Part shown: positions 10,785 through 21,660 of the stretch, in pieces
How the letters are laid out: each line of letters starts with the position of its first letter
Numbering within the stretch: the first letter of the stretch is position 1
Source: Misgurnus anguillicaudatus
Lineage: Eukaryota; Chordata; Actinopteri; Cypriniformes; Cobitidae
DNA length: 64,000 bases
Assembly: GCF_027580225.2 (NCBI RefSeq)
Contig: NC_073354.2
Location: forward strand, 6,238,001 to 6,302,000
Reading direction: 5' to 3'
Notes under the pieces: generated by a model
Seen by the model: the letters and a program-made list of their open reading frames with translations, nothing else
What the model was told of the DNA's origin: nothing
Databases searched by the model: none
Program-made: the position numbers and the translations under genes

Positions 10785-11625
10785 AACTCAAAAGGTCACG
10801 CGTTACATATGTGAAATGCACACTTGTGATCATTTTAAACAATAAACTGACACAAAGACTTTATTTAGTATCATTCCACAAACAACAACATCTGAACGAT
10901 CCTCTTTCTCCACACTTGTAAAAACTGGAGCAGTACTTTTGCATCTGTCATGCGCAGTGTTGGGGAAAGTTACTTTTAAAAGTAATGCATTACAATATTT
11001 CGTTACTTCCCCCAAAAAGTAACTAATTGCGTTACTTAGTTACTTTTTATGGAAAGTAATACTTTTGTGTTACTTTTAAGTTACTTTTGCGTTACTTTTT
11101 GTTACTTTGCTGAGGCTTGATCTCTTTCAGGCCTTGCAGGTGTTTTTTATGACTGAGAAGTTCTGCATTCATAAATTGTATATTTCCATCGCAAAAATGT
11201 CAAGCTCTGGCCTGCCATCTCCGTTTCTGACTTAAACTGTTCCCACTCAGGTTCTCACGCACAGAGTCCATAATTCTACGTGACTACGTTCAGTTTAATT
11301 TTGTACATTATAATTTTTTAAATAGTAATTTAATTAATTTGAAAAGTAACTCGCATTACTTTTTTTAAAAAGTAACTCAAATATTAATGTGTACATTTAA
11401 AAAGTAATGCGTTACTTTACTCTTTAGTAATATTAAAAGTAATATTATTACGTAATACACTTTACTTCTAATGCGTTAACCCCAACACTGGTCATGCGTG
11501 ACCTTTCGTCATGATTACGCAATACGAAAGGTCACCCTGGCGCAATACACACTAGTGCAAGACGAGAAGTTGTGGTTTAAAAGTACTTTTTGGCAAAAAA
11601 GACGAGTGTTTTGCTAGATACAGTA
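10785..11625. mobile_element. Repeat family C (copy 1), split by a hAT element
   Basis: The sequence on both sides of the hAT element (about 10785-10954 and 11491-11625) aligns with 19820-20060. Both contain TTTTAAACA and CTGACACAAAGAC, followed by GTCATGCGT, and then a GTGCAAGACGAGAA-like block. The match shows that the hAT element inserted into it. Family name unknown. Confidence 0.6.
10955..11490 (+). mobile_element. hAT-like MITE, CAGTGTTGGGG family (copy 1)
   Basis: The ends CAGTGTTGGGG and CCCCAACACTG are inverted, and the perfect 8-bp duplication GTCATGCG lies at 10947-10954 and 11491-11498. The interior is rich in GTTACTTTT and AAAGTAAC repeats and non-coding. A sibling in opposite orientation is at 57989-58486. 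Confidence 0.9.
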
Positions 11626-12004
11626 AGACCCTTATGCCTCAGTTGGGATCGTTTAGAGTCCTTTGAAGCTGCATTGAAACTGTAAACTGTGGAGGCCCTC
11701 TAAAGTCCACTATATGGAGAAAAATCCTGGAATGTTTTCCTCAAGAAATTTCTTCTCGACTGAAGAAAGAAATCCATAAACATCTTGGATGACATGGGGG
11801 TGAGTAAGGCCCTGTTTATATTAGAGCATTTGCGTTTTAAAACGGCATTTTGTTTAAACGATCCTTGTTTATACTGGCATTTTAAAAAGAATCTTCATCC
11901 ACACTATACACGATCATAAATGCATGAAACATGACCAATCACGTAACTGGGCATGCACATAAAAGTGTAAAATAACTTATAACTCTATTAATAGCTTACC
12001 TTTG

Positions 12005-12450
12005 CCCATTTATGCAGCCTAGGGGTGTGCGATATTGACAAAAATTTATACCTGGTATCTTTGCTGGCAACTATAACAGACACTATTTTTGAACCTATAA
12101 AAATGTGTTTGGGAAAGTCTTATATTGTTCTAGCTCCCCCCTACAACATATTTATATGATTAATAAGTTAATGTTGATGTTATATACCAAACAGAAAGGA
12201 TGATTTAAAAAGGAAGCATTCAAGTGAACACTATGAAACAGTAGCGAACTTGAAAAAATTAATTTCAGCAAATGCAAACTTCAATCAAACGCCAAATAAC
12301 TTATCTTCCCTTATACCTGTCACTGTTCAGTGTGCAATTAATTAACAAAAATTAATATGATGTTAATTTTTAAAAGTATGCAAGGTTCGTGCACGTCCTC
12401 CGCTAGCAAAACAGAAATAGCAAAAAGCGCAATCGGCTAAAGGAGCATTA
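12005..12450. repeat. Fragment of a GGGGTGTGCGATATTG-type repeat
   Basis: It starts CTAGGGGTGTGCGATATTGAC, a terminus style (TAGGGCTGGGCGATA-like) known from fish hAT elements. It is AT-rich, has no right end and is cut by the LINE at its right side. Confidence 0.35.
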
Positions 12451-12831
12451 AATTCAATTCAATTCAATTCAATTTTATTTATATAGCGCTTTTCACAATA
12501 CTCAATTGTTTCAAAGCAGCTTTACATTAATAGAAGCAGTAAAAGCACAGAAAAACGACAGATAGCATAACATAATACACAATAGCATAAGCAGTCAAAT
12601 TTGCTGCGGCTATGACGCGACATTATGAGCGAGCATATTACTAATGTAACGTCTAGAAGAAGAAGCTAAGTTAAGCCCAAGCAGGCTACCTCCTCGGGGT
12701 AAAAAACCCCCTAGGAGAAAAAAAACAAAAACCCCGGGTTGATTAGCCGAGGAAATAAAAATAAAAGTCCTAGGAGGGAAAAACCCTTGGGAGATATACA
12801 TGTATATACACACATATAAACGGATAAGGAG

Positions 12832-12895
12832 CTTAAGCGGAGATTAAGCGGAGATTAAGCAGAGATTAAGCAGAGATTAAGCGGATATTAAGCGG
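12832..12895. repeat. 11-bp minisatellite in the LINE 3' region
   Basis: Five to six copies of TTAAGCGGAGA with small changes. The related LINE copy near 59720 has only one such unit. Confidence 0.85.
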
Positions 12896-13260
12896 GTCCT
12901 GCCGGTGGTCGTTGGTCAGGCATCAGCTGGGCATCACATTGAAGGACGACCAGTAGATCAGAGGTGTGCCGACTTTCACATCTACCGGAACTGGGTCTGT
13001 TTGTCCCATTGTCCTCAGGGTCAATGGGACCCAGGGACGAGACAGGGAGAAAAAAACAAAATCATATTAGCGTAGGGGCCGTTCACATGTAATGCAAGTG
13101 TCACAGAGTGATGTGGTTTAATCAGCTTAGTTTCAGACAGACTAACTATTGAGGCATAATTGTTTTATCCACAGTTGAGGATTTTGCAAATCGACTGCGA
13201 CGGTATATATGGTAACTAAGGGTCACCTTCCGATTTTTAAGAGAAAATGAAACCTGTCGA

Positions 13261-13775
13261 CCCGTTTGACTAAGGCCTGTAACCCCACTGTCGTCGTTAA
13301 TGCAGGTTCAGTGGCAAACGGGTCTATATTGCATACTATTTACAAGATCACGAGAAAACGCCAACATCGCAACCTGACCATACGTGTCAACCCGTTTGAC
13401 TAAGGCTGGAGGCCCCACTGTCGTCGTTAATGCAGGTTCAGTGGCAAACGGGTCTGTACGGCATACTATTCACAAGACACAAGAAAGCGCCAAAATCGCA
13501 ACCCGACCATACGTGCCAACCCTTTTGACTAAGGCCGGAAGCCCCACTGTCGTCGTTAATGCAGGTTCAGTGGCAAACGGGTCTGTATGGCATACTATTC
13601 GCAATAGAAAGAAAGCGCCAAAATCACAACCCAACCATACGTGCCAACCCGTTTGACTAAGGCCAAAAGCCCCACTGTCATCGTTAATGCAGGTTCAGTG
13701 GCAAACGGGTCTGTATGGCATACTATTCACAAGAACACGAAAGTTCCAAAATCGCAATCCGACTATAGGTTAAGA
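13261..13775. repeat. Four-unit 129-bp tandem repeat in the LINE 3' region
   Basis: Units begin at 13261, 13391, 13520 and 13648 with CCCGTTTGACTAAGGC or a close variant. Each also holds CAGGTTCAGTGGCAAACGGG, so CCCGTTTG and CAAACGGG can pair within every unit. The ORF running through the repeat is a by-product of the period being a multiple of three. Confidence 0.92.
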
Positions 13776-13875
13776 TAAGGTTTTTATTTATTTATTTGGT
13801 TGGTCTGTGTTATGACCGCGAGTGCTTTGTTCCGTACAGATAACTATTTCGAGTTAAGTACTTTTACTAGACAAA

Positions 13876-14913
13876 TTATGCGAATGCTTTGTTGAAGAGA
13901 AAAGTTTTAAGTCTAGATTTAAAATTATCGACTGTGTCTGATTCTCGGACATCGGTTGGTAAATCATTCCAGAGCTTAGGGGCTAAGTAGGAAAATGACC
14001 TTCCACTCTTAGACACTTTTGATAGTCTAGGGATAATCAAGAGACCAGAATTTTGCGACCGTAGTGTGCGTGATGGATTGTATTCTGATAGTAATTCTCT
14101 AAGATATGAGGGTGCTAGGCCATTTAAAGCTTTGTAGGTGATTAGTGATATTTTAAATTGTATGCGATATTTAACTGGTAGCCAGTGTAAAGAGGCCAGA
14201 ATTGGGCTTATGTGGTCATACTTTTTAGATCGAGTAAGTACCCTTGCGGAAGCGTTTTGAACTAGCTGAAGCTTGTTTACTTGATTTGCATGGCATCCCC
14301 CGAGTAGCGAGTAACAATAGTCTATTCTAGAGGTCATAAAAGCATGGATAAGCTTCTCTGTGTCAGATGTAGACAGTATATGGCGTATTTTCGAGATATT
14401 TCTAAGATGGAAGAATGCTGTGCGGCAGACGTTGGCGATATGACTATCGAAGGATAAGTTGCTGTCGAACATCACACCTAAGTTCCTAACCGTGGAAGAT
14501 GGCACCACAGTGCAGCCATCTATGTGCAACTTGTAATCTGACATATTATGTTTGTAGCGATTCGGTTCAATAATAAGTATCTCTGTCTTATTGGAGTTCA
14601 GCTTAAGAAAGTTATGTGCCATCCAGTCACTAACATCGCTAAGGCAGTCTGTTAGCTTAGAAAACGTGTGTGTTTCGCTGGGATGTGAGGAGATGTAAAG
14701 CTGGGTATCATCCGCATAGCAGTGAAAACTTATGTTATGTTTCCTGATAATGTCTCCTAGAGGTAACATGTATAACGAGAACAGGATAGGACCTAAAACC
14801 GAACCCTGCGGTACACCGTATTTAACCAGGGAGTGATATGACTCTTCCTCATTTACATAAACAAAGTGATAGCGATTGGTTAGATACGACCTAAACCAGG
14901 CTAGCGCCTGACC
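13876..14913 (-). CDS. LINE reverse transcriptase, C-terminal part
   Basis: The open frame covers the catalytic core and the whole C-terminal region of a non-LTR reverse transcriptase, which copies element RNA into DNA at a nicked target. The first methionine is at 14769, but the homologous frame continues upstream to 14913. This adds the motif [16 protein letters not shown] (RT block 4) before the catalytic box F-H-C-Y-A-D-D (around 14706-14720). After the DD pair come the block LNSNKTE, a NLGV motif, the HWLPV segment and a terminal K-x-x-L-F-N-K-A-F, as in L2/CR1-group LINEs of fish. About 345 residues remain; endonuclease and the front of RT are lost. No stop or frameshift interrupts the surviving part, so this copy is fairly young. 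Confidence 0.85.
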   Translation of the reverse strand, partial: GQALAWFRSYLTNRYHFVYVNEEESYHSLVKYGVPQGSVLGPILFSLYMLPLGDIIRKHNISFHCYADDTQLYISSHPSETHTFSKLTDCLSDVSDWMAHNFLKLNSNKTEILIIEPNRYKHNMSDYKLHIDGCTVVPSSTVRNLGVMFDSNLSFDSHIANVCRTAFFHLRNISKIRHILSTSDTEKLIHAFMTSRIDYCYSLLGGCHANQVNKLQLVQNASARVLTRSKKYDHISPILASLHWLPVKYRIQFKISLITYKALNGLAPSYLRELLSEYNPSRTLRSQNSGLLIIPRLSKVSKSGRSFSYLAPKLWNDLPTDVRESDTVDNFKSRLKTFLFNKAFA

Positions 14914-15545
14914 ATGTTAATATGACGTTGATTTTATTGTTTTTAATTTATATTTACAAAACTTATCAACAAAACATCGATTAAAATTAAGATACAAATT
15001 ATATGAAACGAAATTCATTTTAAAGTAGCAAACAAAACTTAAATTAAACTCGAAAATCATGTCTGACCCATTACAATTCTCCCTTCATATTGGCCTTTAC
15101 AACACCCTATATGACGTTTAAAATTACAGTCTATCTTTCGTAATAAGCTAACTAAATTTAAACAAAACAACAACAACATTACAACAATATTCAAACCTAA
15201 CAATACTCAAACATAAATATAAAACAGACATTATCTATAAGGATACATGTTAAAACAATCTGATATAGTGTTTATAATAGCTGGTTGGTAGATGTTTACT
15301 ATTTTTGGCAAAACCTCTGTTGCAAACCTCCATTTACCTGAATAAAAATATTTTTACTTTGAAAATGATGCGCTGTCACGTTAACATCAGCTGTTCGTTT
15401 ACACTCAGCGCAACGTCTGAGTTCTCAAACTAAAACAGGGTCTGCCGCGTTTGTGAACGAATCTTTATGAGGGTCGAAAACTGTGGTGTAGTGTAAATGA
15501 AAGGCCTAAACGTAGCAAAAGTAACACGTTTTAAAGGATAAACCC
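14914..15545. other. AT-rich interior of the host element
   Basis: No ORF. The last 180 bases (from about 15400) match the sequence before the second right end at 17060-17210. Confidence 0.4.
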
Positions 15546-16954
15546 CAGAGGTGGGTAGAGTACCCAAAATCTGTACTCAAGTAAAAGTACAAGTACTTAT
15601 GCAAAAATGTACTCAAGTAAAAGTAAAAGTATCAATCTAATTATTTACTTGAGTAAGAGTAAAAAAGTATTAGATGAAAAAACTACTCAAGTAGTTAGTT
15701 ACTCGTTACTTCCGATCTGATAAAGAAGTAGCACAAAAGCACTGAATTTCATATTACTTGGAGGGTTTTTACAAACTTCTCCTTAAAAGTCTCATTGTTC
15801 TGCTTATATACAAGTAAAGCAGCCTATCTCAGTCCTGCAAAGGGTACATTAACATCACATAATGTGTCATTTGAGAAAAAAATCTCAAACACACACACAC
15901 ACAGATGTTTTTCTGACGGTTAACTCTGTATTTATTTTCATGTTCACAACACAAACTTGTCAGCATCTGCCTTTAAACATGCAAACAGTAAACAAATAAG
16001 AACGTGTGTGTCTGTTTGTTATCATGTTTTTATATGAATAGGTTATTTTAATTGCCATTAAAGTGCAATTACTGAACATAAATAGGAGCTTAATAAAAAT
16101 GATCATTTTAGAATTTCATATGGAACTTATTTGTTTGTGCAAATCAACTCTACATTTATTATAATATATAATACATGTTTCTTTAAAATCAAACTTTATT
16201 CTTTTATTTTTATTCATTCATTCTATAGGAAGGATTTAAATAAAATACAATTCCGTTTTTATTTGAATGTATTTTCTACACATTAGTGAGGTAATGCAAG
16301 ACGTCATTACATTATGCTGTTCAGTTTGTTTAGTTGTGGGAAAATTATATGGACATGTGCAGATGTGAACGTGCTGTTTGTTTGTATGGTTTAACTTACA
16401 CTAGCACAAGAGTGCATGGCAAAAAAACTCGGACAGTGTGTGAAATGACCATTAATAGTGTTCAAATAGACATACTGTGACACTTACTTCAGGTTGGATC
16501 TTGAATTCCTGTACGCTGAGATGTCAGCTCGTTTAGTGAACAAAGCATGCATCGCATTATGAAACTATTCTTTTTGACCTCTTGGATTGAAAACATAGAT
16601 CGAACTTGAAGCCACGCATGATCTGCCTCCGATATCTCGCACAAAGCACACGCGCCCTAATCTGCTTCTCTATCATCTACGCGTGGTCGCGCGCGCTAAT
16701 GACCGCGCGGTCGCGCGCTAAAGGGTGACGCAGCCTGTTTCGCGAAACTTTCGAACACGCCCTATAAACTTGACAGTAGCGCATTAACGCCGCCGAATGT
16801 ATCAAAGTAAAAGTACAGTTTTTTCAATAGAAATGTACTTGAGTAAGAGTAAAAAGTACCCATTCTTAAATTTACTCTAAAAGTACTAGTTACCCAAAAA
16901 ATGTACTCAAGTAAATGTAACGAAGTAAATGTAATTCGTTACTACCCACCTCTG
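15546..16954 (-). mobile_element. hAT transposon relic (copy 2)
   Basis: The ends CAGAGGTGGGTAG and CTACCCACCTCTG match copy 1 at 6568-8838 in opposite orientation. The flanking 8-mers ATAAACCC and ATAAACGC (15538-15545, 16955-16962) agree at seven of eight positions. It lacks the ~835-bp insert of copy 1, which makes it the reference for that insertion. A degraded BED-finger exon lies near 16470-16660 on the minus strand. An AC run is at 15890-15904. Confidence 0.8.
16470..16665 (-). pseudogene. Degraded hAT transposase exon
   Basis: It is the minus-strand counterpart of the exon at 6901-7090. The stretches encoding KKNSFIMRCMLC and the following ISAYRNSRSNLK-like segment are recognisable, but the start region is rearranged and the frame is broken. 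Confidence 0.45.
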
Positions 16955-17400
16955 ATAAACGCATTAATGTAAACATAGCCTAAATGATCAGTTTTTTTAT
17001 GAAAGTGTAGTAATCCTTTAAGTAGATCCAACTTTCATTTTTTACATTACACAATGAGACGCAAACCCAGAGTGGGTCTGACGCGTTTCCAAAAGTCTCC
17101 GTTTATGAGGGTCGAAATCTCTTGTGTAGTTGTTGTGGACAGCAGGCGTAGGCTAACCATAGCTAAAGTGAAGCATTTTTAAATGAAAGTGCACTAATGT
17201 AAACATAGCCTTATAGACCAACCAATAATAAATGCGTTTGACCTTGCAAATCTACCTGATAATTTTCTTCCAAAGCAAATTATGGTACATCAGCTGCAGG
17301 GACATTCAAAGTTTGTTTAAACAACTTGCTTACAGCTATTTCTGTTAAGGTTACTTTAATTGACAGAGAACTGGCAACTGCGCCACACTTGTTTATCCAA

Positions 17401-17590
17401 CACTCTTGAAAATATATGTGGTAGTGATGGTATATAGAACCATTTTTGATTCCTCAAAAAATCCTGTAGTCAAATGTTCCAAAAATAATAATTACTTTCT
17501 TATCTTGTGTAACTGAAAGGTTCTGTGAAAGTTAAAGGTTCTTTATGGAACCACAATAGACCAACAAAGAACCTTTAATTTTTAAGAGTG
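17401..17590. mobile_element. 190-bp MITE with CACTCTTGAAAA ends
   Basis: CACTCTTGAAAAT and ATTTTTAAGAGTG form the ends, and AAAGGTTCT/AGAACCTTT blocks are inverted inside. Non-coding, and no clear target duplication. Confidence 0.65.
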
Positions 17591-18690
17591 CTTAGTGCTT
17601 AGACAACAGCATGTTAACAATCACATAGGACTAGTTGAATAAGTATAGGCTGTGACTTTCAGATTTTCAGGGTGTTAGTTGATATTGCTTTGAAGAATAA
17701 CAAAACAAATAAAAAAATGTAGGCTTTCAACTAAAATGGTTTGCACAAAAGAAGCAAATAATATTACTCATAGGGACTAATTAAATAATTTCACATTCAC
17801 ATATCAATCCCTTGATTATTGAAATACAGTTGTGTGAGCCTCCGTTTGAAAACTTCCCAAAGTATCGTTAAAACAGCAAGACTCCAGTGTTTTGTTCTTT
17901 TTTTAGTGTTATTTTGTGATTTCCCATCTCCTGGTGGAATCCCGTCTCCAGAGAACTTCCACCGCTCCGCTTACCAAGATACGCTTTCTAGAGAGATCCC
18001 CGCACGTAGCCAGTTATTATGCAAACTGTGGAAATAGCTGTGAGGCATGTTGGAGAACGGGCAGGGAGGGACGCTTTCCCACACACTGCGCTGGCTCTCG
18101 GGTAGCCCTGTAGGCGAAGATGTCCTGGAGAAGAACGGCTCAGGGTGGAGTCGACACGAATCGACTTCTCTAGACTCAGCAGAATGTCACTTTTGGAATG
18201 ATTGGGGAAATTATTTTGTGTCAGATAAATTTACTGTGAATACATGTAAAAGTGACAAAAAGCTCAATTGGCTGATTAATAGGACGCCTGCAGTCTTGCT
18301 CTGATTGGTCGATCAAGACAAACTCACACTGGAAATAAGAGATAGCAGGTCATGTGACACAAAGCCATAATAACCTCTGACCTCTGGCATGCACCTTCTG
18401 CTGGAACTACATGCAGATATGCGGATAACAGCAAAACTTTTATAATTCAGCTGTGCGGACAAAGACAACATCATGGTGGGGTCCATGCTGTTAATGTTGT
18501 AAACACATTTCATGAAGAGCCTTTATTTAATGGATAAAATGGTCAGTGGCAGGCAGTGCTTAACATTCAATAAATTCTCAGTATCAACCTCAAGAGGTCA
18601 AAACAAAACAGTCTTTCTGTAGCCTGTAATTTTAATGAGATTTGCATTTTTCTCAAAATCTGAAATAATTTGGGTAATTTCCTAGTAACT
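17591..18690. other. Repeat-poor stretch, no gene
   Basis: The part at about 17930-18190 is GC-richer than its surroundings and free of recognised repeats. Several short ORFs overlap in different frames, none with a motif or convincing splice sites. It could be regulatory or simply old sequence. Confidence 0.3.
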
Positions 18691-19176
18691 AAAGGGATAG
18701 TTCATCCAAAAATGAAAATTATTTCATCATTTACGCACACTGATCCCAAACCAGCATGAGTTCCTTTCCTCTGCAGATCACAAAAGATGATATTTTGAAG
18801 AATGTCAACTTGATCTCACAAAAATTGGCTAATTCATATAAATGCGTACAAAGTTTATCATGCAAATCATAAAAGAAACGAAACCCCACCCCTAAACCCA
18901 ACGACACAGGGGTCATGCCAAATTGTGCAAAAATGTATAAATGCGGTGATAGCAATTAATACGAATTAGCCACTTCGTAAAATATGTATGAATTGCCATG
19001 AGATAGCATTGAAAATGTTGGTAACCAAACAACATTGGCCCCCATTGGCTTTAATTATATGATACAAAACCATAGAGACATTTCTCAAAATATCTTGTTT
19101 CACAGAAGAAAGAATCGGTTTTAAAGGACATGAAGGTGGCTAAATTATAAAAAAAAAATTCATTTTGGGTGAACAT
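18691..19176. mobile_element. MITE with AAAGGGATAGTTCAYCC ends
   Basis: The left end AAAGGGATAGTTCATCC and the right end TTTTGGGTGAAC are typical of a very abundant cyprinid short DNA element. The arms around AGATGATATTTTGAAGAATG and its inverse face each other. It is split by a 205-bp insertion (18806-19010). Confidence 0.7.
18806..19010. mobile_element. 205-bp nested insertion
   Basis: It interrupts the GAAGAATGTTGGTAACC core of the surrounding MITE. AAGAATGT (18798-18805) and GAAAATGT (19011-19018) look like the duplicated target. GATCTCAC near the left end and CCATGAGAT near the right end form short inverted termini. Confidence 0.5.
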
Positions 19177-19307
19177 AAGCTTAAAAATTAGTTAGCAAAT
19201 AAAGTATAAAATTATACTTTAAAGAGTAAAAACAATGGTTGTAAATGTAGCCTAATCTGTTATCACTTAGATGGGATGAATACTGGTTTGTAATTATTGA
19301 TACATAT

Positions 19308-19308
<1 letters not shown>

Positions 19309-19345
<37 letters not shown>

Positions 19346-19370
19346 GTAGTAATAATAATAATAATAATTA
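19309..19370. repeat. (TAA)n microsatellite
   Basis: About 20 TAA units, interrupted once by AAGTAG. Confidence 0.95.
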
Positions 19371-19617
19371 AATGAAGTAAACAAATAATATGGTTATTTT
19401 AATATTATTCTCAATATACTCAATACTCAATTGTATTTCTTGATTATATTCTTGTAAAAGACCTTTTTTGATATTTTTCTCAAAATATTACAACTTTATA
19501 ATTGTATGACTTTATTATAAAGCTTTATTATATTCCTAAACCTCATTATTTTTACCCGACACTAAAATCCCATTCACACAGTTCATTGATCCCAGAAAAT
19601 TGGTAAATGTTTTAGGG

Positions 19618-20060
19618 TTAAGGCTAAAGTATGGTCCACACATATTATGCGTACGCAAGGGTCTGCGTACAGTGTGCATGACGCAATTTTCGTCATCAGA
19701 AGAGTTTGCGCATACTGTATGCTCACTGCCCGATTTTTTAAATTCTGCATACATTGTATGTGTAGGTTGTGCATGGGCCTATAGGAGAATGTAATGTATG
19801 TATCGCATGTGTCGCTGTCGAACATATGCAAAACGCACATTTGCGGACCATTTTAAACATTAATCTGACACAAAGACATTGATTAGTATAATTCCTCATA
19901 CAACAATGTTGGAATGGTCCTCACTGTTTTAAACACTGTGGCGTAGTTTTGCATACGTCATGCGTAACCTTTTGACGTGATGACACATTATGTGAGGTCG
20001 TGCTGGCGCTTCACACGGATAGTGCAAGACAAGAATTTGTGGTTTAAAAGAACCTATTTT
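19618..20060. mobile_element. Repeat family C (copy 2)
   Basis: The second half (19820-20060) aligns with the sequence flanking the hAT element at 10955-11490. The first half holds several TGCGTACGC-like blocks. At the position of the hAT insertion this copy reads straight through CGTCATGCGTAACC, so it serves as the empty site. Confidence 0.55.
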
Positions 20061-20073
20061 TTTTAATAAGTTA

Positions 20074-20170
20074 AAGTAGTATTTTATTTTATATATTTTT
20101 TTAAGTTAAAGCAACATAAAAATATATGTTGACTTGACAAAAATGTTGCGTATTTTTTATGTGTAGTAAC
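20074..20170. repeat. Fragment of a TTTAAGTTAAAG-type MITE
   Basis: Resembles the right half of the element at 31989-32192. Terminal repeats are not preserved. Confidence 0.35.
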
Positions 20171-21660
20171 ATTGCTGAAACATTTCCTAGAACGCGTCCT
20201 GTGTGAACAAAAGGCAGGAACAATTATACTGTGTCAATATGGTGACATCACAACAATGCAGTTATCATTGAGGGTTTTAAATGCAGATCAACGTTCATAA
20301 CAAAAATGTCTCCAAACTGATAAGAAGCAGAGATCAGAACCTTGTCACTATCCGCACTGAAACTGGGATCATTCGACAGCATAATTAAATGGTACGCAAT
20401 GCACTAGTTTATGATGGAATCTGGAAAAAATGCACAAGCATGGTTTCTCGAGAGAGATATCGCAGAAAATACTTAAAAAATAAAACTTAAGATGCTGCAA
20501 ACAAAAATTCACTAAGGGCACAATTACAATTAATCCTTGAAGGTGTGGTTGTAAAATCTCTTTTGTTTCAAAAACCAAAATAAACTACATCATGAAAAAG
20601 AGGTAAGATAAGAAGGATTAATTAATAATTGATTAATAACTGGTCAATATTTGCTTATTTGCCACAGAGCACATGCCTACAGTCAGCATTCAAAGACTAA
20701 ATAAACCACCAAGCTGTGACCGTACTTAAAATATTGAAACATCTCTCTCCCCGCTGAGCTGTCTGAGATGGAGAGTTTGCTTACCTGTAATTACGCCCCG
20801 ATTTGCTGCCCTCATTGGGAACGCAGCCAGCTCCTATAGTTTTATGAGGATTTTGTGTGTTTCTTGTGGTTGTCGTGTTGCAATTAAAACCGTCTCCGAG
20901 CTTTGGGTGGCAAAGGTGCTGAGACAGACACAACTCGAAAGGAACGTCTCGCTGCAGGCAACATGAAAAGCAGGGGATAAGAAAAACACAGTTAATTACG
21001 CTTGACAGGTAACTATTAAATGGGATTTTTGTCCAGGCCTTGGAGGTCCCTGTGTTGTAAATGAAAACATACACGTATAATGCCCACCGAGACGTATAAG
21101 ATGTAATTACCTCACAGCGATGCTGTCGGCCCGATGCCACCTACTGAACGTGGGGCGCGATCAATTCCCTCTTTTTGTCTGTCTTGTGTCTTTTATTTGT
21201 TGTTTGGTGTAACAGGTCATCCCCGCAAGACTTTTTCCACTCTCACTTTGATGTGGGATCTGCACGTCGGCCACTGAGGCGCCTGCGATGGAAGACTGTG
21301 CCAAATCGGACCTTATCTCCTTATCCTGTCATCCAGCCACTTAATTACAATTACAGCACCCTGTATACAATGAAATATTTTGGTCATATAAGAAGTATTA
21401 TGCCCAAGGACTTTTTTAATATTAAATCTGTAAGCATTTCCCCCTTCAACAGATTGTGGGCCCTCGAGTCTCTTTCATTAAATTGCCTGCACATGCTATA
21501 CATTCCAACAAACAATATCATTTTACAGTGAAAACATCGTTTCACCTCATGTTCTGTTTTTTTCCCTTACATTATGGACATCTTACTTGGTGAAATCACG
21601 TTCACCGTACAGTAAGCATGAACCATAATGCAAAGGACTAGATACCTAATACGGACTAGT
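20171..21660. other. Repeat-poor block, candidate non-coding regulatory DNA
   Basis: I see no repeats in about 20300-21640. The part at 20760-21530 has several TAATTA/ATTA homeodomain-type cores (for example CTGTAATTACGCC near 20788, GTAATTACC near 21105 and TTAATTACAATTACAGC near 21340) in otherwise GC-balanced sequence. ORFs of 118-119 codons cross it on both strands, but I recognise no motif in them. Conservation cannot be judged from one sequence. Confidence 0.3.

Larger units (their letters stand above)
10099..11807. mobile_element. Inverted-repeat element hosting three insertions
   Basis: The left arm (10099-10248, opening ATAATTTACTCACCCCCATG) and the right arm (about 11630-11807, closing CATGGGGGTGAGTAA) are inverted copies over roughly 150 bp. 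Both include the TTTCTTCTCGACTGAAGAAAG-like segment. The centre was split by the elements at 10249-10779 and about 10785-11625, the latter itself split by a hAT element. Non-coding, superfamily not assigned. Confidence 0.7.
12451..14913 (-). mobile_element. L2/CR1-group LINE, 5'-truncated
   Basis: On the minus strand it runs from a truncated reverse transcriptase at 14913 through the end of the ORF (13876) and a 1.4-kb 3' region to a pentamer tail of TTGAA/ATTGA repeats at 12451-12475. The 3' region carries an 11-bp minisatellite (12832-12895) and four copies of a 129-bp repeat (13261-13775). A second, shorter copy is at 59412-60159. Truncation at the 5' end is the usual result of target-primed reverse transcription. 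Confidence 0.85.
11808..17210. mobile_element. Inverted-repeat element hosting a LINE and a hAT element
   Basis: The left end GGCCCTGTTTATATTAGAG (11808) is matched inverted by ATGTAAACATAGCC, which occurs twice, ending at 16980 and 17210. The two right ends are preceded by related sequence containing TTTATGAGGGTCGAAA, so the right end seems duplicated. Inside lie AT-rich sequence, the LINE at about 12451-14913 and the hAT at 15546-16954. Exact borders are uncertain. Confidence 0.5.

Noticed and set aside
13384..13656. 90-codon ORF with internal amino-acid repeats
   Set aside because: The 129-bp tandem unit is a multiple of three, so any frame stays open; it lies in a LINE 3' region on the opposite strand.
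13261..13775. CRISPR-like array
   Set aside because: Units are 129 bp, contiguous and without unique spacers; the context is a eukaryotic LINE.
20781..21531. Two overlapping ~119-codon ORFs as host exons
   Set aside because: They lie on opposite strands, have no motif and no paired splice sites; composition fits non-coding sequence better.
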